From contig NZ_JADBEB010000001.1 in NCBI RefSeq assembly GCF_014874095.1, positions 2,294,001-2,358,000 on the forward strand: a stretch of DNA of 64,000 nucleotides, read 5' to 3'. Positions 14,967 through 22,596 of the stretch are shown here, in pieces. The position numbers were made by a program, and so were the translations under genes. The notes below the pieces were generated by a model. That model ran no database searches and had not been told where the DNA came from. It saw nothing but the letters and a program-made list of their open reading frames with translations. The stretch's first letter is position 1. Every line of letters begins with the position of its first letter. The DNA comes from Plantactinospora soyae. GTDB lineage: Bacteria > Actinomycetota > Actinomycetes > Mycobacteriales > Micromonosporaceae.

Positions 14967-15058
14967 TTCGACCCGCCGGCCGGTCACGGGCAGTCGAGCC
15001 GCCCGGGGCCGGCCGGACTAGGCTGGCACTGACCAGTTTCCGTAATCGAGGAGTCGCC

Positions 15059-15391
15059 GTGCGCCCGGGTGGACAGCCCAACCTGCAGCAGATGATGAAG
15101 CAGGCGCAGAAGATGCAGCAGCAGATCGCCACCGCGCAGGCGGAGCTGGCCGAGGCGGAGCTGACCGGCACCGCCGGTGGTGGGCTCGTGACGGTGACCA
15201 TCTCCGGTGCCGGTGAGGTCAAGGCGATCAAGATCGACCCGAAGGCGGTCGACCCGGAGGATGTCGAGACCCTCGAAGATCTTGTGCTGGCGGCCGTACA
15301 CAACGCACACGACGAGGTGCGGAAGCTGACCGAGGAGAAGATGGGCCCGGTCACCGGCGGCATGGGCGGCCTCGGCCTGCCCGGTCTCTGA
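15059..15391 (+). CDS. ybaB: YbaB/EbfC-family nucleoid-associated protein
   Basis: This 110-aa protein starts at GTG 15059 after CGAGGAG. A helical N-terminus ([20 protein letters not shown]) is followed by the family core [20 protein letters not shown] and a glycine-rich end. YbaB proteins are dimeric DNA-binding tweezers whose genes almost always sit between dnaX and recR, as here (8 nt before recR). Confidence 0.96.
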   Translation: MRPGGQPNLQQMMKQAQKMQQQIATAQAELAEAELTGTAGGGLVTVTISGAGEVKAIKIDPKAVDPEDVETLEDLVLAAVHNAHDEVRKLTEEKMGPVTGGMGGLGLPGL

Positions 15392-15399
15392 GTCACCCC

Positions 15400-15993
15400 G
15401 TGTACGAGGGTGCCATCCAGGATCTGATCGATGAGTTGGGGCGGCTGCCGGGGGTTGGCCCGAAGAGCGCCCAGCGGATCGCCTTCCATGTTCTCTCTGC
15501 CGACCCGACCGACGTCACCCGGCTCGCGACCGCGCTGCGCCGGGTGAAGGAACTGGTCCGGTTCTGCACCACCTGTTACAACGTCGCGGAGTCCGAGCAG
15601 TGCCGGATTTGCCGCGACCAGCGCCGTACCGACGAGGTGCTCTGCGTGGTCGAGGAGCCCAAGGACGTCGTCGCGGTCGAGCGGACCGGGGAGTTCCGGG
15701 GCCGCTACCACGTGCTCGGCGGCGCCATCAATCCGCTGGAGGGCATCGGCCCGGACAACCTGCGGATTCGGGAACTGCTGGTCCGGCTCGGTACCGGTGC
15801 GGTCCGCGAGCTGATCCTCGCCACGGATCCGAACACCGAGGGTGAGGCGACCGCCACCTACCTGGCCCTGATGGTCAAGCCGATGGGCATCGCGGTGACC
15901 CGGCTGGCCAGTGGCCTGCCGGTCGGCGGCGATCTGGAGTACGCCGACGAGATCACCCTGGGCCGCGCCTTCGAGGGCCGCCGGGCCGTCTGA
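15400..15993 (+). CDS. recR: Recombination mediator protein RecR
   Basis: This is a 197-aa protein with the helix-hairpin-helix [20 protein letters not shown] at residues 8-27. A C4 zinc finger ([16 protein letters not shown]) lies at about residues 54-69, and the Toprim domain includes CVVEEPKDV and [15 protein letters not shown]. RecR loads RecA at gaps together with RecF/RecO. It starts at GTG 15400, 8 nt after ybaB, forming the conserved ybaB-recR operon. Confidence 0.97.
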   Translation: MYEGAIQDLIDELGRLPGVGPKSAQRIAFHVLSADPTDVTRLATALRRVKELVRFCTTCYNVAESEQCRICRDQRRTDEVLCVVEEPKDVVAVERTGEFRGRYHVLGGAINPLEGIGPDNLRIRELLVRLGTGAVRELILATDPNTEGEATATYLALMVKPMGIAVTRLASGLPVGGDLEYADEITLGRAFEGRRAV

Positions 15994-16320
15994 CCGCACC
16001 CGACGCCATCCCCGTCGACGGCTGACGAACCGTGCCGTCGGCGGGCTGACGGAACCTCCCAGCGGTGGTCATCCGGGTCTGACATCGGTGCTGATCAAAC
16101 CGACGGGTCATGTAACAACTTCGCATAGTCTGATCTGGACAAATGATCCGATTGTTGACCATGCGCGACGCTCCGTCGTGGGTGCCATGACGGTAAAGAC
16201 ACGATCCGGTACCAACCCGTTCGCGGCCCGTTTCCGCCCGGTCCGCCCGGCGGCTAAGGTCTCGCCATCGGTGGCCCCCGTCACCGCGTTTGTCGTATCC
16301 ACAGGACGAGGTGAAGCACC
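15994..16320. other. Intergenic region before the peptide-transporter operon
   Basis: These 327 bp have no supported gene. They contain the promoter region of the ABC operon; an AT-richer stretch lies at 16105-16160, but I cannot fix -35/-10 boxes. ORFs across it are shadows on the wrong strand or frame. Confidence 0.5.
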
Positions 16321-17985
16321 ATGCGTGCACCAAGACCGAAGGTCGCCATCGCGGCCGTCGCGGTCGCGGCCCTCGCGGTAGCCGGCTGTGCCGAGAGCGA
16401 CCGCGGCGATTCGGGCGAGAGCCAGAAGGACACCCTGGTATTCGGCGTCGCCGGTGACCCGAAGGTGCTCGACCCGAGCCTCGCCAGTGACGGTGAGTCG
16501 CTGCGGGTCGCCCGACAGGTCTTCGAGACCCTGGTCCGCCCCGAAGAGGGCGGCACCAAGATCACGCCGGGCCTGGCCGAGAGCTGGACCCCCGACTCGA
16601 CCGGCACGGTCTGGACCTTCAAGCTGCGCTCGGGCGTGAAGTTCCACGACGGTACCGACTTCAACGCCGAGGCGGTCTGCGTCAACTTCAACCGCTGGTA
16701 CAACGCCACCGGCCTGATGCAGAGCCCGGACGTCACGCCGTACTGGCAGGACGTGATGGGTGGCTTCGCCAAGAACGAGCGCGAAGACCTGCCGGAGAGC
16801 CTCTTCAAGTCCTGCGCCGCGAAGGACGCGACCACGGTCGACCTCGCCTTCACCCGGGTCTCCAGCAAGGTTCCGGCCGCGCTGATGCTCCCGTCGTTCT
16901 CCATCCACAGCCCGAAGGCGCTGGACGAGTTCAAGGCCAGCGCCATCGGCGGCAGCGCGGACAACGTCCAGTACCCGTCGTACGCGATGGAGCACCCGAC
17001 CGGCACCGGGCCGTTCAAGTTCAAGTCCTGGGACGTCGCGAACAAGACGCTGACCCTGGAGCGCAACGAGGACTACACCACCGGCCCGAAGGCCAAGCTG
17101 AAGACCCTGATCTTCAAGACGATCTCGGACGAGAACGCCCGCAAGCAGGCGCTGCGGTCCGGCGACATCCAGGGGTACGACCTGGTTGGCCCGGCCGACG
17201 TCGAGCCGTTGAAGGGCGAGGGCTTCAACATGCTCACCCGCCCGGCGTTCAACATCCTCTACCTGGCGATGAACCAGAAGGGGAACCCGAAGCTCGCCGA
17301 CATCAAGGTCCGGCAGGCGATCGCGTACGCGCTGAACCGGCAGGCGCTGGTCGACTCCAAGCTGCCCCCGGGCGCCAAGGTGGCCACCCAGTTCATGCCG
17401 GACACGGTGGAGGGCTGGAACTCCTCGGTCCCCACGTACGACTACAACGTGGAGAAGGCCAAGCAGCTGCTGGCCGAGGCCGGTGCGACGAACCTGACCC
17501 TGCGGTTCCACTACCCGACCGAGGTCACCCGGCCGTACATGCCGAACCCGAAGGACATCTTCGAGCTGCTCTCGACCGACCTCCAGGCTGTCGGCATCAA
17601 GGTGCAGGGGATTCCGCTGAAGTGGACCCCGGACTACCTGAACGCCACCAGCTCGGGTAGCGCGCACGACCTGCACTTCCTGGGCTGGACCGGTGACTAC
17701 GGCGACGCCTACAACTTCATCGGCACCATGTTCGACCGGCAGAAGGCAGAGTGGGGCTTCAACAACCCCGCGCTGTTCGCCCTGTTCAAGCAGGCCGACA
17801 GCACTGCGGACTCCGCGGCCCGGTTCGAGCTGTACAAGCAGCTCAACGCCGAGGTCATGAAGTTCCTGCCGGGTGTGCCGATCTCGCACTCGCCGCCGGC
17901 GATCGTGTTCGGTAAGGACGTGACCGGGGTGAAGGCGAGCCCGCTCACCGACGAGCGGTTCGCTACCGCCGAGTTCAAGTCCTGA
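16321..17985 (+). CDS. Peptide ABC transporter substrate-binding lipoprotein (family 5)
   Basis: This is a 554-aa protein with signal peptide and lipobox: basic MRAPRPK, a hydrophobic run and AVAGC (cysteine at residue 23). The mature part follows the SBP_bac_5 pattern: VFGVAGDPKVLDPSLASDGE, then FKLRSGVKFHDGTDFNAEAV, VRQAIAYALNRQALV, and FDRQKAEWGFNNP near the end. It captures oligopeptides or similar ligands outside the membrane and feeds the permeases encoded downstream. It is the first gene of the five-gene operon; the long hairpin after it probably allows more binding protein than permease to be made. Confidence 0.95.
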   Translation: MRAPRPKVAIAAVAVAALAVAGCAESDRGDSGESQKDTLVFGVAGDPKVLDPSLASDGESLRVARQVFETLVRPEEGGTKITPGLAESWTPDSTGTVWTFKLRSGVKFHDGTDFNAEAVCVNFNRWYNATGLMQSPDVTPYWQDVMGGFAKNEREDLPESLFKSCAAKDATTVDLAFTRVSSKVPAALMLPSFSIHSPKALDEFKASAIGGSADNVQYPSYAMEHPTGTGPFKFKSWDVANKTLTLERNEDYTTGPKAKLKTLIFKTISDENARKQALRSGDIQGYDLVGPADVEPLKGEGFNMLTRPAFNILYLAMNQKGNPKLADIKVRQAIAYALNRQALVDSKLPPGAKVATQFMPDTVEGWNSSVPTYDYNVEKAKQLLAEAGATNLTLRFHYPTEVTRPYMPNPKDIFELLSTDLQAVGIKVQGIPLKWTPDYLNATSSGSAHDLHFLGWTGDYGDAYNFIGTMFDRQKAEWGFNNPALFALFKQADSTADSAARFELYKQLNAEVMKFLPGVPISHSPPAIVFGKDVTGVKASPLTDERFATAEFKS

Positions 17986-18005
17986 GATAACGGAAAAGGG
18001 ACCGC

Positions 18006-18067
18006 GGGCGGACGCGCGCTGACCCTGGCCGGTAGACCACCGGCCGGAGGTCAGCAAGCGTCCGCCC
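18006..18067 (+). promoter_or_regulatory. Intercistronic long stem-loop
   Basis: GGGCGGACGC (18006-18015) pairs with GCGTCCGCCC (18058-18067), GCTGACC (18018-18024) pairs with GGTCAGC (18049-18055), and an inner GGCCGGT/ACCGGCC-type stem caps it. It lies 20 bp after the binding-protein stop and 33 bp before the permease start. In ABC operons such stems act as partial terminators or as mRNA 3' stabilisers, giving excess binding protein. Confidence 0.7.
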
Positions 18068-18100
18068 GTGCGCCCCTCCGCACCCCCGCCAGAGGCCGCC

Positions 18101-19105
18101 GTGTTCCGGTTCATCGTCAGACGCCTGCTACAGCTGATACCCGCGCTGTTCGGGCTCTCCATCCTGTTGTTCATCTGGCTGCACCGGCTTCCCGGTGGCC
18201 CGGAGACCGCGATCCTGGGTGAGCGCGGTACCCCGGAGATGCGCGCCGCGATCCGGCAGAACCTCGGCCTGGACGAGCCGATCCTGGTGCAGTACGGCCG
18301 GTTCATGCGCCGGATGCTCCGACTCGATCTGGGCAGCTCGATCGCGACCAAGCGCGAGGTGACCACCGAGTTCCTGCAACGCTTCCCGGGCACCGTCGAG
18401 CTGGCGGTCACCGCGCTGATCATTGCGATCGCGGTGGGCATCCCGCTCGGCTACCTCGCCGCCCGTCGCCGGGGCAAGCTCCTCGACCACGTCTCGGTCG
18501 CCGGATCGCTGATCGGTGTCTGCATCCCGGTCTTCTTCCTGGCGTACGTCCTCAAGGCGATCTTCGCGGAGAACCTGCACCTGTTCCCGTCGAGCGGCCG
18601 GCAGGACCCGACCCTCGAAGCCACCCGGATCACCAACTTCTTCGTCCTGGACGGGCTGATGACCCGCGAGTGGGACGCCGCAGCCGATGCGATCTGGCAT
18701 CTGGTGCTACCCGGCATCGCGCTGGCCAGCATTCCGTTGGCGATCATCGTCCGGATCACCCGGGCCAGCGTGCTCGAAGTGCTCGGCGAGGACTTCGTCC
18801 GGACCGCCGAGGCGAAGGGACTCACCGAACGCGTCGTACGACAGCGGCACGTGCTGCGTAACGCGATGCTGCCGGTGGCCACCACGATCGGTCTGCTCAC
18901 CGGCGGTCTGCTCTCCGGTGCGGTGCTGACCGAGACCGTCTTCGCGTTCAGCGGCATCGGGGCGTTCATCGCTGACTCGATCAGTCAACGTGACTATCCG
19001 GTGCTGATGGGCTTCATCATGATCATTGCGGTGCTCTTCGTGCTGGTGAACCTGTTGGTCGACCTCTCGTACAGCCTGATCGACCCGAGGGTGAGGGTCC
19101 GGTGA
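18101..19105 (+). CDS. Peptide ABC transporter permease (DppB/OppB type)
   Basis: This is a 334-aa permease with six helices starting VFRFIVRRLLQLIPALFGLS. The periplasmic loop contains GPETAILGERGTPEMR and LGLDEPILVQYGRFM, and the EAA cytoplasmic loop reads EDFVRTAEAKGLTERVV near residue 232. GTG 18101 has AGAGG 5 nt upstream; the ORF's earlier GTG lies within the hairpin. Its TGA was probably once fused to the start of the next permease as GTGA; the junction is now interrupted by a 112-bp repeat. Confidence 0.93.
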   Translation: MFRFIVRRLLQLIPALFGLSILLFIWLHRLPGGPETAILGERGTPEMRAAIRQNLGLDEPILVQYGRFMRRMLRLDLGSSIATKREVTTEFLQRFPGTVELAVTALIIAIAVGIPLGYLAARRRGKLLDHVSVAGSLIGVCIPVFFLAYVLKAIFAENLHLFPSSGRQDPTLEATRITNFFVLDGLMTREWDAAADAIWHLVLPGIALASIPLAIIVRITRASVLEVLGEDFVRTAEAKGLTERVVRQRHVLRNAMLPVATTIGLLTGGLLSGAVLTETVFAFSGIGAFIADSISQRDYPVLMGFIMIIAVLFVLVNLLVDLSYSLIDPRVRVR

Positions 19106-19212
19106 GCGCGAGGAGTGAGCTTGCGAGCCCCGCAGTCGCGAACGGATGGTGGCGCAGGTGAGCGCGAGGAGTGAGCTTGCGAGCCCCGCAGTCGCGAACG
19201 GATGGTGGCGCA
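19101..19212 (+). repeat. Two perfect tandem copies of a 56-bp element
   Basis: Copies 19101-19156 and 19157-19212 are identical and begin GGTGAGCGCGAGGAGTGAGC. A third GGTGA opens the following sequence at 19213. Each copy contains GTG...TGA reading VSARSELASPAVANGWWRR, starting at its second base. I recall related sequences as dispersed repeats in Micromonosporaceae, but that needs a search. The element sits exactly at the GTGA stop/start junction of the two permease genes. Confidence 0.9.
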
Positions 19213-19213
19213 G

Positions 19214-20191
19214 GTGACGATCACCGAACGGGCCCGGAAGAAGGCCGAGAAGCTGGACCGGCTCGGCGAACTCTCCGCCGCCCGGGACGAGGAGCGCGGG
19301 GTCAGCCTCTGGCAGGAGGCGTTCCGGCGGTTGCGGCGTAACCCGGCGGCCATCGTCGGCTCCGTCGTACTCGGGCTGTTCGTGCTGGTCGCGGTCGTCG
19401 GCCCGCTGTTCGTGCCGTACGGCCCGACCGACACGATCGGCATCCGGGAGGGTCTGGTCAAGTCGGGACAGGGCATCATCCCGGGCTCCTCGGCCGACCA
19501 CTGGCTCGGCTTCGACCACCAGGGTCGGGACGAGTTCAGCCGACTGGTCGTCGGAGCCCGGCAGACCCTGCTGGTCGGTGTGGTGTCGACGCTGATCGGT
19601 CTCGCGATCGGCGCCCTGGTCGGCGGGATCGCCGGTGCCGCAGCCGGACTCGGCGGGCGCTGGGGACGCTGGCTCGACACCGGCCTGATGCGGATCGTCG
19701 ACATGCTGCTGGCGCTGCCCAGCCTGCTGCTCGCGGTCAGCATCGCCGCCCTGCTCGGTGCGAGCCTGACCACGGTGATGATCGCGGTCGGTGTGGTCTC
19801 GGTACCGGTCTTCGCCCGGCTGCTGCGCGGCTCGATGATCGCCCAGTCGAACACCGACTACGTGCTCGCCGCGACCTCGCTCGGGGTACGCCGATCCAAG
19901 ATCGCGCTGAGCCACGTGCTGCCGAACTCCCTCGCGCCGGTCATCGTGCAGGCGACGCTCACCCTGGCCACCGCGATCATCGAGGCGGCCGCGCTCTCCT
20001 TCCTCGGGCTGGGCAACCCCGACTCGGCGGTGCCGGAGTGGGGCGTGATGCTCGCCGACGCGCAGCCGTACCTGGGCATCCGTCCGGCGCTGGCGATCTA
20101 TCCGGCGGTGGCGATCATCATCACCGCGCTGGGCTTCACCCTGCTCGGTGAGGCGATGCGTGAGGCCCTCGACCCGAAGCTGCGGAAGTGA
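19214..20191 (+). CDS. Peptide ABC transporter permease (DppC/OppC type)
   Basis: This is a protein of about 325 aa with an N-terminal cytoplasmic segment, then LWQEAFRRLRRNPAAIVGSV preceding helix 1, as in OppC-type subunits. The sequence DHWLGFDHQGRDEFSRLVVG is the typical DppC periplasmic motif, and the EAA loop reads TDYVLAATSLGVRRSKIALS. I prefer GTG 19214 (VTITERARKK). It re-creates the ancestral GTGA overlap with the upstream permease once the 56-bp repeats are removed, and it is preceded by GGTGGCGCAG. ATG 19202 (MVAQ...) would start inside the repeat. It pairs with the DppB-type subunit to form the channel. Confidence 0.93.
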   Translation: MTITERARKKAEKLDRLGELSAARDEERGVSLWQEAFRRLRRNPAAIVGSVVLGLFVLVAVVGPLFVPYGPTDTIGIREGLVKSGQGIIPGSSADHWLGFDHQGRDEFSRLVVGARQTLLVGVVSTLIGLAIGALVGGIAGAAAGLGGRWGRWLDTGLMRIVDMLLALPSLLLAVSIAALLGASLTTVMIAVGVVSVPVFARLLRGSMIAQSNTDYVLAATSLGVRRSKIALSHVLPNSLAPVIVQATLTLATAIIEAAALSFLGLGNPDSAVPEWGVMLADAQPYLGIRPALAIYPAVAIIITALGFTLLGEAMREALDPKLRK

Positions 20192-20197
20192 TCTGTC

Positions 20198-21364
20198 ATG
20201 GCACTGCTTGATGTGGAGGATCTCTCCGTAACGTTCCGCCAGCGCGGGAAGCGTACGGTGCGCGCGGTCGACGGCGTCTCGTTCTCGGTGGACGCGGGCG
20301 AGGTCGTCGGCCTGGTCGGCGAGTCCGGCTGCGGCAAGAGCGTGACCTCGTTGGCCCTGATGGGGCTGCTGCCCCGGCAACCCGGTATCACGGTGGAGGG
20401 TAAGGCCGACTTCGACGGAACCGATCTGCTCCGGGTCGACCGGCGGGCGATGCGGGACATCCGGGGTCGCGACGTCGCCATGATCTTCCAGGATCCGCTC
20501 TCCTCACTGAACCCGGTGATCCCGATCGGCCGGCAGGTGACCGAGGTGCTGTCCCGGCACCGTGGACTCCGCGGGGAAGCGGCCCGTAAAGAGGCCGCCG
20601 ACCTGCTGGAGCGGGTCGGCATCCCGGACCCGGTCCGCCGGCTGAAGGAGTATCCGCACCAGCTCTCCGGCGGGATGCGCCAGCGGGCGCTGATCGCCAT
20701 CGCGGTGGCCTGCCAGCCCCGACTGCTGATCGCCGACGAACCCACCACGGCGCTCGACGTGACCATCCAGGCCCAGATCCTGGAACTGCTCAAGGACCTG
20801 GTACGCGACTCCGGTACCGCCCTCGTCATGATCACTCACGATCTGGGTGTGGTCGCCGGGATGTGCGACACGGTCAACGTGCTCTACGCCGGCCGGGTGG
20901 TGGAGACGGCTCGCCGCCGTCCGCTCTTTGCCGAGCCTCGGCACCCGTACACGGTGGGTCTGCTCGGCTCGATCCCGCGCCTGGACGCGGGGCGTGGTGA
21001 CAAGCTGTCCCCGATCCCCGGCTCGGTCCGCGACGTGCTGCCCTGGGCGGACGGGTGCGCGTTCGCGCCCCGCTGCGATCGTCAGGTGGAGGCGTGCGTC
21101 GGCGAGCCTCCGCAGCTCGTGCTGACTCACACCGACCGCACCTACCGGTGCGTCAACCCGGTCCCGCCGCCCGGATCGGCACCAGCGGACGCCGAACCGG
21201 CAGCCGTCGCCGAGCCGGACTCGGTTCCCGATCCGGTGGCAGAGGCCAGTCCGGTGGCAGACGCCGATCCGGTGGCGGAGGCCGGTCCGGAATCGGCTTC
21301 CGGGCCGGCGGCCGAGGAGAAGCGATCGTCGGTGCCCGCGCCGCGCGAGGAGGGGTCGGCATGA
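20198..21364 (+). CDS. Peptide ABC transporter ATP-binding protein (DppD/OppD type)
   Basis: This 388-aa ATPase has Walker [17 protein letters not shown], the Q-loop in [13 protein letters not shown], signature [14 protein letters not shown], Walker [14 protein letters not shown] and the switch His in MITHDLGVV. The oligopeptide-transporter C-terminal domain contains [20 protein letters not shown], a four-cysteine segment that can hold an Fe-S cluster in relatives. Oddly, it ends with a tail of about 65 residues of Ala/Pro/Glu with PVA-x-A repeats ([20 protein letters not shown]) not usual for the family. ATG 20198 lies 6 nt after the permease gene. Confidence 0.95.
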   Translation: MALLDVEDLSVTFRQRGKRTVRAVDGVSFSVDAGEVVGLVGESGCGKSVTSLALMGLLPRQPGITVEGKADFDGTDLLRVDRRAMRDIRGRDVAMIFQDPLSSLNPVIPIGRQVTEVLSRHRGLRGEAARKEAADLLERVGIPDPVRRLKEYPHQLSGGMRQRALIAIAVACQPRLLIADEPTTALDVTIQAQILELLKDLVRDSGTALVMITHDLGVVAGMCDTVNVLYAGRVVETARRRPLFAEPRHPYTVGLLGSIPRLDAGRGDKLSPIPGSVRDVLPWADGCAFAPRCDRQVEACVGEPPQLVLTHTDRTYRCVNPVPPPGSAPADAEPAAVAEPDSVPDPVAEASPVADADPVAEAGPESASGPAAEEKRSSVPAPREEGSA

Positions 21365-22491
21365 CCGACGGCAACGTGTCCGCTCCGAGCGAGCGCGGCG
21401 AGAACCTGGTCGAGGTCCGCGACCTGAAGGTGCACTTCCCGATCAGCCGAGGGGTGATCTTCGACCGGGTCGTCGGGCACGTCAAGGCGGTGGACGGGGT
21501 CGACCTGAGCATCCCGCGCGGCAAGACGTACGGGCTGGTGGGCGAGTCCGGATGCGGCAAGTCGACGCTCGGCCGGGCGCTACTCCAGTTGACCCCGCCG
21601 ACCTCGGGCCAGGTGAACTTCGACGGGGTCGAACTGACCAAACTGCCGCCGAACAAGATGCGCGCGATGCGTCGCCGGATGCAGATGATCTTCCAGGACC
21701 CGATGTCCAGCCTGGACCCCCGGCAGAACGTCGAATCAATCCTGGTGGAGGGCCTCCAGGCGCACGGCATCGGCGCCGACCGGAACGCTCGACGAGAGAT
21801 CATCACCAAGACGCTGGACGCGGTCGGGCTGCCCAAGTGGGCGCTGTCCCGCTATCCGCACGAGTTCTCCGGCGGCCAGCGCCAGCGCATCGGCATCGCC
21901 CGCGCGCTGGTGCTCGGTCCCGACCTGATCGTGGCCGACGAGCCGGTCTCCGCCCTGGACGTCTCGATCCAGGCCCAGGTGGTCAACCTGCTCGACGAGC
22001 TACAGACCGAGCTCGGGCTGACCTACCTGGTGATCGCGCACGACCTGGCGGTGGTGCGGCACATCTCCGACACGATCGGCGTGATGTACCTGGGTGCGCT
22101 GGTGGAGGAGGCGCCCGGTGACCGGCTCTACCGGGAGCCGCTGCATCCGTACACCCGGGCGTTGATGTCCGCCGTACCGGTGCCGGACCCCGAGGTCGAG
22201 GACCGGCGGGAACGGATCCTGCTCGCCGGTGACCTGCCCTCCCCGGCCAACCCGCCGACCGGCTGCCGGTTCCACACCCGGTGCCCCTGGGCGCAGCCGA
22301 CCCGGTGCGCCGAGGAGCGGCCGGTGCTGCGTCAGATCGGCGAGAGCCGGGTCGCCTGCCACTGGGCCGAGCCGATCGCCAGCGGCGAACTGCGCCCGCA
22401 CAAGGTGACGGCGCAGATCACCCGGCCTGAGGACGAGGGCGAGACGCCCGGGGTGGTCTCCGCGCCGACCGAACCCGGCTCGTTCGTCTGA
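21361..22491 (+). CDS. Peptide ABC transporter ATP-binding protein (DppF/OppF type)
   Basis: This 376-aa ATPase starts at ATG 21361 in an ATGA overlap with the previous gene. Motifs: [20 protein letters not shown] at the N-terminus, typical of OppF; Walker [17 protein letters not shown]; signature [15 protein letters not shown]; Walker [14 protein letters not shown]; and the switch [10 protein letters not shown]. The C-terminus holds [20 protein letters not shown]. With the DppD-type subunit it forms the ATPase heterodimer that drives uptake. A hairpin at 22522-22547 ends the operon. Confidence 0.95.
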   Translation: MTDGNVSAPSERGENLVEVRDLKVHFPISRGVIFDRVVGHVKAVDGVDLSIPRGKTYGLVGESGCGKSTLGRALLQLTPPTSGQVNFDGVELTKLPPNKMRAMRRRMQMIFQDPMSSLDPRQNVESILVEGLQAHGIGADRNARREIITKTLDAVGLPKWALSRYPHEFSGGQRQRIGIARALVLGPDLIVADEPVSALDVSIQAQVVNLLDELQTELGLTYLVIAHDLAVVRHISDTIGVMYLGALVEEAPGDRLYREPLHPYTRALMSAVPVPDPEVEDRRERILLAGDLPSPANPPTGCRFHTRCPWAQPTRCAEERPVLRQIGESRVACHWAEPIASGELRPHKVTAQITRPEDEGETPGVVSAPTEPGSFV

Positions 22492-22521
22492 GGGCTCCTG
22501 CTCCGTAACGGCGGCCGGGTC

Positions 22522-22547
22522 GCCCGGCGGGTCACCACCCGCCGGGC
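22522..22547. terminator. Bidirectional terminator hairpin
   Basis: The 11-bp perfect arms GCCCGGCGGGT and ACCCGCCGGGC enclose CACC. It sits between the convergent peptide-transporter and M48-protease operons. Confidence 0.8.
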
Positions 22548-22596
22548 AACCTGCCGTCGGACTCGTGAGGACTCCGAGGGCGGCGACTGTTCGACG

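Noticed and set aside
16108-18441. 777-aa minus-strand ORF across the binding-protein gene
   Set aside because: Antisense shadow; the plus strand encodes a textbook SBP_bac_5 lipoprotein.
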